Below are positions 11,165 through 21,510 of a stretch of 64,000 nt of DNA, one piece after another. Position 1 is the stretch's first letter. Each line of letters begins with the position of its first letter. Where the stretch lies: positions 434,001 through 498,000 of the forward strand of contig CAJHNH020001090.1 in NCBI GenBank assembly GCA_905116865.2, written 5' to 3'. This stretch comes from Candidula unifasciata (Eukaryota; Mollusca; Gastropoda; Stylommatophora; Geomitridae). The notes below the pieces were generated by a model. That model was not told where the DNA came from, ran no database searches, and saw nothing but the letters and a program-made list of their open reading frames with translations. The position numbers and the translations under genes are program-made.

Positions 11165-11560
11165 AGACGCCTGCCTGCCTGCCAGCACAAAGGTTTTGGG
11201 GTCAAATCCACACCTGAATAGACTTTTATAATTGACCTTGGCCCTAGAAAAACCAATCTAACATGAGCACCAGGAAATGTCAGGACACTGGATCATCACA
11301 CTGAGCATATGGGTCTAGACCCATCTTTGTTTTGTTTTTTGTGTGTGTGTGTGTGGATCAAATAGACCAATGAGACACTGAGGGGGATCTGTTCTAAATC
11401 ATACTGACCACCTTTACTTCCAAGGACATCTCCTGTTGTCCCATTTTTAGACTGAGTGACAAACTAATTTTTTTTTTTTTAATCCTTACCTGATGCAGAC
11501 TCAAACCAGACCTTCACTCCAACAGGCAAGCATCTTGCCCCTGCACCACTACATCTTCCC
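11165..11560. mobile_element. Two diverged SINE-2 fragments, head-to-tail then inverted
   Basis: A plus-strand fragment (about 11165-11330) has GCCTGCCAGCACAAAGG, GGGGTCAAATCC, TGACCTTGGCCC and ACCAGGAAATGTC. A minus-strand fragment (about 11395-11560) has CTGACCACCTTTACTTCC, then GACTCAAACCAGACCTTC as an inverted box B. They form a loose inverted pair within the intron. Confidence 0.5.
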
Positions 11561-11581
11561 CTTTGAACTCACTGACTAGGT

Positions 11582-12509
11582 AACATTTTTGGTCTCTTCT
11601 CTGCCAGTACTGCCACTGACACGTCCAGTTGCAACCTACTCATCATTCAGACACTAAATGTCCCCGCCTGAGTTCTTGGGGCCTGTTACTGGGGATAACA
11701 AGAAGGGACCCGCAGCCGCTAACCCTCGTACACAGAGCGAGCATGTTTTTGCAACTTTTACGAGTTCTGGCTGACATGATGTCCATGGACAGCGCCCAGT
11801 AATAGGCATGTATGACATCTTTGGTAGCGGCTGCAGCTGTATAGTGTGTACACATGGCGGACATGATTATATTTACCACACACAAATGTTTAACATATTA
11901 TCTGGGGTGAATACATTATTTATTTATTTTGTGTCAAAATTGTGGAATACACCATGATGTCATATGATTTCAGAATTACGTCACATTGCTCTTTGTGGTA
12001 AAGTGACCAAAATCATTTTTAAATTGTCAAAGGAAAGGAAATCAGTCAATTCTTGGTTCCATTTGTATTTGGTGATTACTTCTCTTCATGTAGATACAAA
12101 TGTTTTCCAAATGTAAACATAGAATAAAATAATTTTTGTGAAAATGTTTAGTGACACATGTCACTATCAAAGAAGCAGAGGACTTAATTCCATGAACTAC
12201 TACATTTCTGTGCATGCAAAAACCACAACACAGATAGCATATCACTTTCACTATGCTTAGGAATGAAGTGAAACAGACTGCAGTACACTATAACCGTCCC
12301 CATGTGGGATGCAATTTTTTGTTATTTGAAACCCTACCCTGTCTTTTGCCGGGGGTCCTGAATATAGCCGGGCCATAAATATATGGATTTACAGCTGAAA
12401 GGGGTTTCTGAACCCTCTCCACAGGTGATCCTCATCCGCATGGTGGCACTTTGTGTCACCGGGTGTTTATCGCTTGTGTGATGACCTGGTGTGGTACAAC
12501 TTACTTACT
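11582..12509. other. Intronic sequence, no recognised element
   Basis: An 80-codon minus-strand open frame (11643-11885) has no splice borders that fit the two phase-1 exons and no recognisable domain, so it is not called. The rest is AT-rich with no clear repeat. Confidence 0.4.
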
Positions 12510-12810
12510 GACCGACTGCAGTTCTGGCAAAACTAGCAACATCACACATCCCCTTTAAATCCACAAGGAAGACAACAAAGGCGGCAACAAAACAGTCTAC
12601 CACAAAAACTGCAGTTCACCAGCAATTACACAACAAATAAGCAGTTGTACTTGCAATACTACATAAGGCAGCACCAGTTCTGTGCAACAGGCTGCCAACA
12701 TTTACTAAATGTGCAGTTCTAAGAAGAAGAAAAAAAAAACCACTTCAGACACAGCTGAAAAGAATTCCATGTGAAATCCACTGCTCCCAGTGCTGCACCA
12801 TACACAAACT
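12510..12810 (+). repeat. Dispersed repeat R1, copy 1
   Basis: Shares an ordered set of motifs with 21140-21430: GACTGCAGT, CATAAGGCAGCACCAGTTCT, GCAACAGGCTGCCA, TAAATGTGCAGTTC and TCCACTGCTC. Identity is moderate. The nature of the element is unknown; I see no terminal repeats or coding frame. Confidence 0.5.
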
Positions 12811-13432
12811 CAGTAGGTGGGTGACAGAATTATGTATTTTCAGCCTGCATATAGGGGAAATAAGACAGCAAACTGTGGCTAATGAAGTGCTATAACTAAC
12901 AACTAGCCCACCTATTTGCCATACTAGCCTGGGAGTCGATGAAGAAACCTATGGTCTGCTCATGTCCATTTGTTCAACATGGCTGTGCTATATTTTACTG
13001 CACTGAAGGAATGCTAGGAATATATATGAGAAACAGAATGTCTCGGATAAGTGACACATATGACAGGAAAAGAGCAAGGTAAAACCAAAAAGAAAAATAC
13101 CTCTGATGAATTACCCTTGTCTGGGTGGGAACAGACTTAATCCATGATTGTGGTCATTGTGTGAGATGGTAAACCACAAATGCTAAGATTTCTGACATGA
13201 CACATGATGATGATGATGACAGGAATGCATTTTTAAAATGTATTAGGCAGACATGATTACTAGAAGAGTTTTTCATACTGTATGAGTTCTTTTTTCTGTT
13301 CAACAGTCTAGTGTTGGCATGTGTTGCCAGTCGTGTAAGCTTCTTCCCTCTTCTATGTCTGCAACAGCTGCTCCAGCTCTCTTTCCTGGTTAAATACCGG
13401 TTATTTATGGTAATCAATACATATGCACTGAC

Positions 13433-13606
13433 CTTTCTTGTGAACTGGAGATGTCTCAGAAGAAGATGGGGCTCCGTCTTCATCTTTGTCCATTTTGACA
13501 CGTTTAGACTTTGAATGTGCTATAGAATCACCGGAGTCATGTGAACTAGGAGGTGTCGGCAACTCTGCATCGCCACAGGGTTCTGAGGGTGCATTTTTCT
13601 CAAACT
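13433..13606 (-). CDS. Internal coding exon, disordered acidic/basic protein of unknown function (5' exon of pair)
   Basis: Minus-strand open frame with an acceptor ending TTGGTTTGTTTCAG and a GTCAGTGC donor after CACAAGAAAG. Length is 174 bases: two bases, 57 codons, one base, phase 1 at both ends. The product starts FEKNAPSEPCGDAELPTPPS, has Ser/Asp-rich SSHDSGDS, a basic cluster KSKRVKMDK that could act as a nuclear import signal, an acidic patch DEDG, and ends SSETSPVHKK. Pro-directed Ser/Thr sites (TPP, SP) are present. It joins in frame to 10264-10007. A diverged SINE-1 scrap starts only about 28 bases upstream of the acceptor. No fold is recognisable, and assignment as host gene is inference from splice signals and composition. 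Confidence 0.62.
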
Positions 13607-13633
13607 CTGAAACAAACCAAAAACACCATATAT

Positions 13634-13795
13634 TGGCTGTGTATCCCTTACAGGATCTCGCAGAATCAATCCCAGCAATTTGTTGACCGTCATTAATTTT
13701 ACTAGACAATTTACTGTTTAGTAGTTTGCAACTGCTTTCTGAATGGTCGGTGCTCTGTACCACTGGCAAAATCAATGAAAGCAGTCCTCTGCTGA
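13634..13795 (-). mobile_element. SINE-1 partial copy beside an exon
   Basis: Reverse SINE-1 motifs TATCCCTTACAGGATCTCGC, TAGTTTGCAACTGCTTTCTG, GTCGGTGCTCTGTACCACTG and CAAAATCAATG. The head with boxes A and B is missing. It forms part of the intron directly upstream of the exon ending at 13606. Confidence 0.65.
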
Positions 13796-14285
13796 ATTGT
13801 CTGCAAGTGAACTGAATCAGGTATTTAGGAGTTGCACACTGTGTTCACAATACGTAAGCCACAGATGTAACAAGTATGTGCCATCTCCACAATGAAAGTT
13901 GGCTGCAGTGCACCACTGCTGTCTTTGGGAATACTATGCAGTGAGGCCCTAATCTCTTCCGTGGTGTGGCTCAAGTGCTACTGTACGAAAAGCATGGGAC
14001 AGGTTTAAATATAAAGACAACAGTCAATAACATTGAAACAAAAACTAGTTCACTGGAAATTATGAATCATCATGTCTGTCAGCGAATCTTGGAATGTCAG
14101 TAAACAAATTAGGAAGAATCTGGAAGCAAGAGATGTGGTTTCTGAGACGACTGTTATGACTACTTTGGACAGTCAGAGTAACTAACAACAATTGTTTGAA
14201 AGAAGCTAATGGAAATAGATCTCTATATACAACAATAATAAAAAGACAAACACTGTTCTTTGGTCTCGTAATGAGATGAGAGGCA

Positions 14286-14440
14286 TTGGAAAACATCGTG
14301 ACAACTGGAAAGATCAGTGAAAAGAGGGGTAAAGGCAGACCAAGACAGACGATGCTGGATGAGCTCAAAGGATGGCAATGCTCAACGAGCAAAGTCACTG
14401 GTTACCAAATGACAATCCCTTTGTGTGCCTCAAGCTTCAA
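14286..14440 (+). mobile_element. LINE-K C-terminal fragment
   Basis: The plus-strand frame reads ENIVTTGKISEKRGKGRPRQ, then TMLDELKGW. TTGK..GKR.RGR.R and a following (K/T)(M/I)LD.L..W are characteristic of the C-terminus of a non-LTR retrotransposon pol seen repeatedly in this window. Both sides are truncated and it ends before the C18 run. Confidence 0.6.
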
Positions 14441-14464
14441 CTCTGGCACCTTAAAAAGTCTAAA

Positions 14465-14482
14465 CCCCCCCCCCCCCCCCCC
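14465..14482 (+). repeat. Poly(C) run of 18
   Basis: Uninterrupted C18. Confidence 0.9.
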
Positions 14483-15424
14483 AATTAGTGCGTGCATTTT
14501 TGTATTTACATAATCCAAGGAAAGGCATGCGGTTTTATTGCTCAAACATGATCTTATGACACTGACAAGGATGATAATTCGCCGCTGTGGTCAGAATGAT
14601 AACACATAAGGTTAAATGATGGAGGTCAATAACCTGTAAATGTTTAGGCAAATAATCTGCTTATTCTTGTCAAATTCCCTAACAATATGTGTGTTTTTTT
14701 TTTTTATTGCAGATAGACATAAAATACATGGCAAGATTTCCAAGAAACCACCTCAGGCCTGAAGCACAGACAAAAAAGAAAACATTTGGGGGTGGGAGGG
14801 GGATAGACCTCAGCCCCCTACATATTTTCTGGTGGTCTCAAGGAGCCTAAGCTTTGTTTAAGTGATTAACAACAACAATAATAATAATAATAATGTGCCG
14901 AAAAGCAAATAAATATAATAATATATTTGAAATACTATTTAAAAAAAAAACCTAAACACAGAACTTCTACACATGGTTAGGAGGATGGCTGATCAGTTCC
15001 TTAAAAATTTAGATAGTATGAGGATCCTTCTCCTGAATAAACATAAAACTGGCAGGGATGGGAGCCTGGTGCGGACTAAACCCCCAAGTACCGGCGACCC
15101 TGACCTATACCTAATCACAAGCAGTTGGCATGAACTCTGCTGAACTATGGTCTAGTGACATCCTGAAATGCCTGTCTGTAGTGCCAGGGTCTTGTGCTTC
15201 TCTTGGGCCTAGTCCTAATGCGGAGGGCACTTTGGTACCAGACTTTTTAAACTCCCCCCACCCAATCTCCCCCCTCCCTCCCTCTGTCTGTCTGTTTGTC
15301 TATGTCTATCTCTGCGTGTATGTGTGTCTGACAACACTGGTACTTTAAAGTGTGTGTGCGCGCGCGCATGTGCTGTATGATAGGAAATAATAATGCTATC
15401 GCAGACTAGGCTAAAAACAACTGT
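14483..15424. other. No gene seen
   Basis: AT-rich with an (AAT)n stretch near 14873-14893, a CT-rich stretch near 15250-15330 and a short GT/GC alternation near 15346-15368. A passage near 14740-14830 (CCTCAGCCCCCTACATATTT and a GGTGG..AAGCTTTGTTTAAGT stretch) resembles 60510-60720, suggesting a low-copy repeat. Confidence 0.5.
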
Positions 15425-17045
15425 GGCATCATCATCATGTAGCAGGTCCTTTGCAGAATGTCGCTCTCATCTGCCTGTAAGAAACCCGGTCTCTTGCTAG
15501 TTCTCCCGCCTCATGAACTTTCACACTCAAGGAGTCACTTATATCCTGTGCCCATCTTCGTGTCAGTCGGTCTCTGCCCCTCCTTCCTGGTACCATGCCT
15601 TCTGCTATATTTTTTTCCCAATCCGTCGTGGCGCTTGATATGACCAAAATATTTCAGCTTTCGAGAAAGGATGCTGTTTATTAGCCAATCTTCCTTGATC
15701 TTTTAAGATGTCAATATTTCTCATCTTCTTTGTCCAAGATATTCTGAGAATCTTTCTATAGCATTTCAGCTCAAAAAAAGCCCCTATTCTCTTTCTTAAA
15801 GACTGAGAGATAGTCCACGACTCACATCCGTATGTAGCCACAGGGAAGATGCATGCTCTCAAAATTCTAATTTTTATCTCCTTGGTGGTGTTTAACCATA
15901 GACTTTTAAGGCTGTTCAATCTTTGCATTGCTATGGCCATCCTCCTTTTAATTTATGTCGAACAGTCTCCATTGTTGTTTATTATAGAGCCTAGATATTC
16001 AAAGTTTGTGACATTTTCAATTTTTTCATGATTTATTGTTATTTTTGGGTGACAGCCAGTTTTATCTGTGGACATTATTTTCGTTTTCTTTAAATTCAAG
16101 AACAGATTTTGATCTTCACTGTGCTTTTGGACGGACAATATTAAATTTTCTATTTATTTTACGCTGTTTGAAAGGAGGACTGTGGGCACTCTTCCGAATA
16201 CCGGCCCCATATTATTCAAAGACAACGTCACTTCAGTCAATCAAAAACTATTTCTCACAACGCTTCCCATCGACACAGCGCTCCGATGGATCGAAAATTA
16301 TTCCTCCCCACGTCACTTCAGCGCTCCGATGGATCGAAAATTATTCCTCCCCACGTCACTTCAGTCGATCGAAAACTATTTCTCACAACGCTTAACGCGT
16401 AGATGTGGAAACTGATGATGATGGCCGCAATTATTTCACGGCATTATTGGAACGTATTGTTCCATTTTTTGTTGTTCCATATTTTGTATAACCTCTCTAT
16501 AACCCCTTGACCTGCCCTTTGACCTCTTTGTAACCTCTTGAACCCTTTGAGGCTCTAACAGAAATGTTTTGGACAGCAAATAATATGGGGCCGGTATTCG
16601 GAAGAGTGCCAGGACTGTGTCATCTGCGTAGCGGAGTTCCGAAATAGGGTTGCCACAAATTTTGAGCGGATCATAACTGTCACAAGTCTGGTCATTTTTG
16701 ACATTTCTCATTATGTTTTTTGCGTATATATTGAATAGGTATGGTGAGAGAATGCACACTTGCCTCACCCCCTTTTGCACCTCGAACCAATCAGATGTTT
16801 CACCAGCTGCTCTGATGGCTGCTTGTTGTTCATGATAGAGATTTTCAATTAATTGCACTAAATGCGCTGGAAACCCCATACTTTTCATAATAGTCAACAG
16901 TTTGTGGTGCTGGACACAATCAAATGCCTTGCTATAATCAATAAAACAAGCATGAAGATCTACGTTGTATTCTCTGCATTTTCCAAAAATTATTCTCATA
17001 TTAAATATGTGATCCCAACAACTGCAGCAGACAGCCTAATATAAC
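15425..17045 (-). mobile_element. RTE-type LINE, reverse transcriptase to 3' end, decayed and interrupted
   Basis: Minus-strand reverse transcriptase motifs run in order: CFIDYSKAFDCVQHHKLL (catalytic Asp of motif A), WFEVQKGVRQVCILSPYLFN (motif B region, with VC where GC is usual), and LRYADDTVL (catalytic YADD) at about 16633-16615. Beyond an inserted 426-bp element the frame continues through [24 protein letters not shown], then ACIFPVATYGCESWT and KCYRKILRISWT, the thumb and C-terminal region of RTE/BovB-like LINEs, to a GRDRLTRRW-type end. The 3' edge has a short ATGATGATG tail, common in RTE elements. There are several frame breaks and an in-frame stop shortly after YADD, and the endonuclease half is missing: a 5'-truncated dead copy. 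Confidence 0.88.
16185..16610. mobile_element. 426-bp inverted-repeat element (MITE) with 9-bp target duplication
   Basis: The left end GGCACTCTTCCGAATACCGG is matched by the reverse complement at the right end, giving an inverted repeat of about 30 bases (16185-16214 and 16581-16610). AGGACTGTG occurs immediately outside both ends (16176-16184 and 16611-16619). It splits the reverse transcriptase just after the YADD motif. The interior has internal tandem segments (GCGCTCCGATGGATCGAAAA twice). The 9-bp duplication fits Mutator-like or Merlin-like transposition; no transposase is present. Confidence 0.9.
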
Positions 17046-17299
17046 ATTTCCCGAAAAAGAGGGAGTTATGAATTAAAAGTAAAAGAGTTACAACTTCAGA
17101 GATTCCGGAGATTCACAAGCAATACCACTAGTTCAATAACTTCATCAACCGCACAGCTGACACAGGTCTACGGGTGGTTTTCATACAGTCAGTCATACGC
17201 CACAAAATTGCGTGTGGGTTCAGGGGCCTCATGCTAATCATGCCAAGTACATCGTAAAACGTGACTAATTACGGATTTGCTGCAATCATATGTATTGGG

Positions 17300-17393
17300 T
17301 TGAAAGAAGCAGATATCGTAGTTAAGTAGTTTTGCTGTAAACCGCAACACATCGTACGAACCGCCCTTTTAAGGGCGAGCGAAGAAGATACAG
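17300..17393 (+). mobile_element. SINE-5 3' end fragment
   Basis: Ends with GCTGTAAACCGCAACAC, then CCGCCCTTTTAAGGGCGA followed by GCGAAGAAGA, the 3' end of the GAA-tailed SINE-5 family. The GCCCTTTTAAGGGC part is a perfect palindrome. Confidence 0.6.
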
Positions 17394-17469
17394 TATACAC
17401 TAGCATCGACTGTTAAACAAGCGGAAGCCACAAATAATATCCTTGCTACAGCACACACACAATACTTAC

Positions 17470-17700
17470 AGTTAATTCAATATTCCAGTTACCCCGTATT
17501 TCCCGGAGTTTGAGTCGCGTGATAACTGCCCGACACTCACTCCAATATCACTCGGCACACAGCTCGTTCACTAGCACACGTCTACAGGACACTCACTGGC
17601 GAGTAAAAACAACACGCTCTCCTGCAGCAAGAATCCAATTCGGTCCTGTTTCCTCAGCGACCCATGCATACAGGCTAACTAACACACAACCGTAGACATC
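17470..17700 (-). promoter_or_regulatory. Candidate non-coding first exon or promoter of the minus-strand gene
   Basis: A non-repetitive, relatively GC-balanced stretch between repeats. On the minus strand it ends at a strong donor (GTAAGTATT, plus-strand 17469-17461). Every ATG inside is closed by an early stop, so it would be untranslated leader. The link to the exons at 13.4 and 10.0 kb is inference only; no start codon exon was found between them. Confidence 0.2.
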
Positions 17701-18017
17701 CAGCGAGGCACAAAAGAAGGGAAAGGCTGATGACAAAGCATAAAACAAAACCAACAGCTCATTTCTCTACTACGGGTCACGACTGCTGGCTGTACGAGCC
17801 TTGCAGCACTGACTCACTGAACACAAGCAGACGAGAGAAAACGTAACAGCGCGGTTCCCACATTGACTGCGCCTTGCTGATGTGTAACTAACGGAATTCT
17901 CATACAAACATCTATGATCGCTTCTTATGCACCTACATACCATTTCAATTCGAGTTTCTCCGTCGTACATTTAATGTATGTATTCTATTTCTGTCCACAC
18001 AAAGAGAACACGGGGAA

Positions 18018-18290
18018 CCATGGTATCACAGTGGTTAGACGACTACCTGTCGGCCCGAATGTTTTGGGTTCGAACAGGCATCGATCTGAATTAAGTGAAA
18101 ACCCTTTTCCGGGTCTTTTACTTCCTAGGACTCCGTCTGGTACCCATTCAAGGTTGAGGTAAACTAGGAGCCAATGTCATTTTTGAAGGGGGAAAAGTCC
18201 AGCACTGATCGGATTAAAACCTACGACATTCAGATTCACGGGCGAGCGTCCAGCCGCTTCACCACGGCGGCTCCCCTAATCGATCGGGTT
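18018..18290. mobile_element. Two SINE-2 copies, converging
   Basis: A plus-strand head (box A region GGTATCACAGTGGTTAGACG, box B TGGGTTCGAACAGG) runs into a minus-strand copy with CTTTTACTTCCTAGGACTCC, GGTACCCATTCAAGG, TAGGAGCCAATGTCATTTTT and a head ending GCCGCTTCACCACGGCGGC. The two share the same family in opposite orientation. Confidence 0.7.
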
Positions 18291-18827
18291 TTTCTAACAG
18301 CGATCTTCGACCACCGTATAATGGGCAGCAGGAGATGTCGTGGGAAGGAGAGGCGGCTGGTGCGATCTTTAACACATCACCCACCTAACGAGGTCTACGC
18401 AAATATGGCGCTGTCACCATATACCAAACGGCGTTACAAGGATCGTTGAACAATTTCTTTTCATAGGGAACATGAAAACACTGGTTATTCCTTATTTTTG
18501 TACTACAGCGTTGTGTAAATGGATATGGATATGGATGCTTGATGGGGTATTAGTAAAAGTCAGGTCGCAGTAGTTAATCTGTCGCTGAGGTGTGAAGAAG
18601 TTGTAGGCCTTCGCAAATTCTAGGTCCGGCAAACAAGGGGTGGGGGTGGGAATTACGTTTTCTCCATTGTAGCATCTCCGCCCACCTTAAATTTACCAGA
18701 AAAACCAGACGCACGCATGCATGCACAGACAGACGGACGGACAGATATACAGATCTATATATAAGTTCATACACACACAAGCATACACACACACATACAT
18801 ACATAACTCACTACTATCCTCCTTATT
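18291..18827. other. No gene seen
   Basis: No coding signal. It contains a CA-rich stretch (ACACACAAGCATACACACAC near 18770) and a GATATGGATATGGAT duplication near 18523. Confidence 0.5.
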
Positions 18828-19112
18828 CCATGTGTGGGTTCCGGGGTCCCACTGTTAAAGGAAAAATATAAATACAAAAGACCCACTGCCTAATTAACAA
18901 ATGTGTCGTAAGAGTCCACTTTAAAGAAATTCCTTCGAAGTCGGGGTGCATCTGCATGAGAGGCGAAGAACCAACAGTCTGCATAAAAATGAGCAAACTC
19001 TGTAAAACGGTAAGCACGCAAAACTCAAGTTCTGGAACAAGACTCAAGTCCAGAAGTGGACGAATAACCAGAACTTTCCGCGGGTTTTAACAGCCGGTGA
19101 ACGCGAAGAAGT
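18828..19112 (+). mobile_element. SINE-4 copy, nearly complete
   Basis: Head CCATGTGTGGGTTCCGGGGT, AGACCCACTGCCTAATTAAC, core ATGTGTCGTAAGAGTCCACT, then GCATCTGCATGAGAGGC, TCTGTAAAACGG, GCACGCAAAACTCAAGTTCT, CCAGAAGTGGACGAATAACC and GGTGAACGCGAAGAAG. The order matches copies at 44.8 and 53.3 kb. No clear box A/B is visible, so the SINE label rests on size, copy number and the GAA tail. Confidence 0.75.
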
Positions 19113-19389
19113 TCTCCTGACACTGACAAGGTATCGATGCCGAAACGCCTGCTGGCAGGCCTGCAGGATGACAACACGGTTGCTATAGCCGCTCTCGCGC
19201 GGGTATGTGATTACCTCAGTGGGAGAATGCGCGGAATGCCAGCAACAACCTCCGCCCAGGCGCGTGATTTCTGCTGTGTCGGGTTTTTCGGCTGCCATAG
19301 AACCAGGTCAGTTTACAACTGTTAACTCTGTACCCAGTCCTCTCCAGGAACGATGGTACGCAGGTTTTCAACTACTCTTCCACAGATTT

Positions 19390-19610
19390 CCTAGTGCTAT
19401 GAAGACCCCCACAACAAGGTCGCAGGTTCACGGCCTGACGAAGCCGCACGTTTTTCAAAAAATGACTTCGGCTCCTAGGTCGACTCAGTCTTAAATGTGT
19501 ATCATGTAAAGTGCTGGGAAATAAAGGCTGCAGGCGTACTGCTTACCACATCACCCAAGGACTGCAGTCTATACTATATAGGTTTAGTCCTATATGCCTA
19601 ATAGGCCCGA
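19390..19610 (+). mobile_element. SINE-2 copy without its box A
   Basis: AGGTCGCAGGTTCACGG, then TTTTTCAAAAAATGACTTCG, GGTCGACTCAGTCTTAAATG, GGGAAATAAAGGCTGCAGGC and CCACATCACCCAAGGA follow the SINE-2 order. The end resembles the TATAGGTTTAGTCC tail of that family. Confidence 0.6.
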
Positions 19611-19935
19611 GGCGTGGGAAAGGGTCCTCTAACTACGACAACTTCTCTTGCTTTTGTATTTGTATTTTGGTATCTTTATTTTTAGTACAGTTTGTTTAGT
19701 TTGTAATGCCGCTAATTTCAGGAGTGGGATAGTGAGATGGTTTGGCCATCTCATGAAAGTGCCCTGCCACCAAACTGCCACAGAGAGACACGCTAAGGAA
19801 ATATAATAAACAGGGAGCATATGGAAGACTACGACAAATATGGAACGCCGACATCAAAACAACCTTTGAGAAACGAAGGTGGAATAAAGTGCATTAAAAG
19901 GAACACACAGGATGCATACATCTCCACCACCCAGC

Positions 19936-20930
19936 TTGAGAGAGAAAGAGAGAGGGGGAGAGAGCGACATAGAGAGGGAGAGAGAGAGAGAGAGTGAGAG
20001 AGAGGGCGAGAGTGAGAGAGAGAAAGAAAGAGAGAGCGAGAGAATAAGAGTGAGAGAGAGTGAGAGAGAGAGAGTGAGAGAGAGAGAAAGAGAAAGTGAG
20101 AAAGAGAGCGAGAGGGAGAGAGAGAAAGAGAGCAACAGAGAGAGGGAGAGAGTGAGAGAGGGAGAGAGAGTGAGTGAGAGAGAAAGAGAGCAAAAGAGAG
20201 AGGGAGAGAGAGTGAGGGAGTGAGAGAAAGAGAGAGAGAGTGACAAAGAGAGTGAGAGAGAGAGCAAGAGAGAGCGAGAGAGAGATAGCGACACAGAGAG
20301 AGTGAGAGAGAGGGAGAGAGGGAGCAAGACAGGGAGTGAGAGAAAGAAAGAGAGTGACAGAGAGAGAGAGCAAGAGAGGGGGAGAGAGAGAAAGAGCGCG
20401 ACAGAGAAAGGGAGAGAGAGCAAGAGAGGGAGAGAGAGAGAGGGAAAGAGAGAGAGAGAAGGAGAGAGAGAGAGGAAGAGCGAAAGATAGAGGGAGAGAG
20501 AGCGAGAGAGGGAGAGAGCGAGACAGAGAGAGAAACAGAGCGACAGAGAGAGGGAAAGGGAGCCAGAGAGGGAGAGATAGAGAGAGAGTGAGAGAGGGGA
20601 GGGGAGAGAGGGAGAGCAAGAGGGAGAGAGCTAGAGAGAGAAAGAGAGCAACAGAGAGAGGGAGGGAGAGCGAGAGGGAGTGAGTAAGAGCGAGCGAAAG
20701 AGAGAGAGAGACAGAGAGAGGAAGAGAGAGAGGAAGAGCGACAGAGAGCGAGAGAGGGAGCCAGAGAGGGAGAGATAGAGAGAGTGAGAGAGAGGGAGGG
20801 AGAGCAAGAGAGAGAGCGACAGAGAGAGGGAGAGAGAGCGAGAGGGAGAGAGAGCGAGAGGGAGAGAGAGAGAGCAAAAGAGAGAGAGACAGAGGGAGAG
20901 AGCGAGCGGAAAGAGAGAGTGATAGAGTTT

Positions 20931-20981
<51 letters not shown>

Positions 20982-21012
20982 CGAAAGGGAGAGAGAGAGA
21001 GATAGAGATAGA
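19936..21012 (+). repeat. 1.08 kb purine-rich GA tract
   Basis: Imperfect (GA)n with regular GC, AA, GG and AC interruptions; almost all purines on the plus strand. It opens frames up to 327 codons on the minus strand (Ser/Leu/Pro repeats) and Arg/Glu frames on the plus strand. These are compositional artefacts. Interruptions such as AGAGCGAGAG and AAGAGAGCAA recur, hinting at expansion from sub-repeats. Confidence 0.95.
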
Positions 21013-21139
21013 AGCACCTCTAAAGAGAACGTTAGTAATCAGTTAGTCAGGTAAACGCAGTTCCAACTTGACAGTAAACGGGTCAACCTGTGGTTGCTCT
21101 GTTCCTGTGCTAACGAAAACCACATAGAATGTTCACCAC

Positions 21140-21430
21140 TGGCAACAAGATGAAACAGACTGCAGTCCAACAGCGCACACGCATATAACATGCATAATGC
21201 AGCTGTCAGAAGTGTAAGCTCAAACAGTCCGACACTAGAAATGAAGTTCATCATCGATGGAAGCAGTAGTCCAACAGCTGTCCATGCAATTAATCGCATA
21301 AGGCACCACAAGTTCTAGGCAACAGGCCACCGGCCATTTTATAAATCTGGAGTTCACAACATAAACCGCGTTGGCAGCACAGTCGAAAAGCATTCCAAAT
21401 TAAGTCCACTGCTCACTGAGTGGTGCCATT
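21140..21430 (+). repeat. Dispersed repeat R1, copy 2
   Basis: Matches 12510-12810 in motif order: GAAACAGACTGCAGTCC, CGCATAAGGCACCACAAGTT, GGCAACAGGCC, ATTCCA and AGTCCACTGCTCACTGAGTG. Confidence 0.5.
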
Positions 21431-21510
21431 CTCAACGCGGTACCGGGAACTATATCCTTTGTCTAAAATGGAGGAAAATGCAACGGCTAACTATTGTCAA
21501 AAAGCACAAA

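Noticed and set aside
11643..11885. 80-codon minus frame as a third exon between the two called exons
   Set aside because: It lies in the right interval, but I found no acceptor/donor pair giving phase 1 on both sides, and no domain.
15346..15368. Z-DNA forming regulatory site
   Set aside because: GTGTGTGTGCGCGCGCGCAT can adopt Z-DNA in principle, but it is short and common; nothing ties it to a gene.
17340..17900. Confident promoter call
   Set aside because: The stretch is unique and has a good splice donor, but no start codon exon, TATA-like element at a fixed distance or downstream link could be shown; kept only as a low-confidence feature.
19854..20877. Long minus-strand open frames (up to 327 codons, Ser/Leu-rich)
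   Set aside because: They lie wholly in the GA-rich tract; the composition alone keeps frames open, and opposite-strand frames are equally open.
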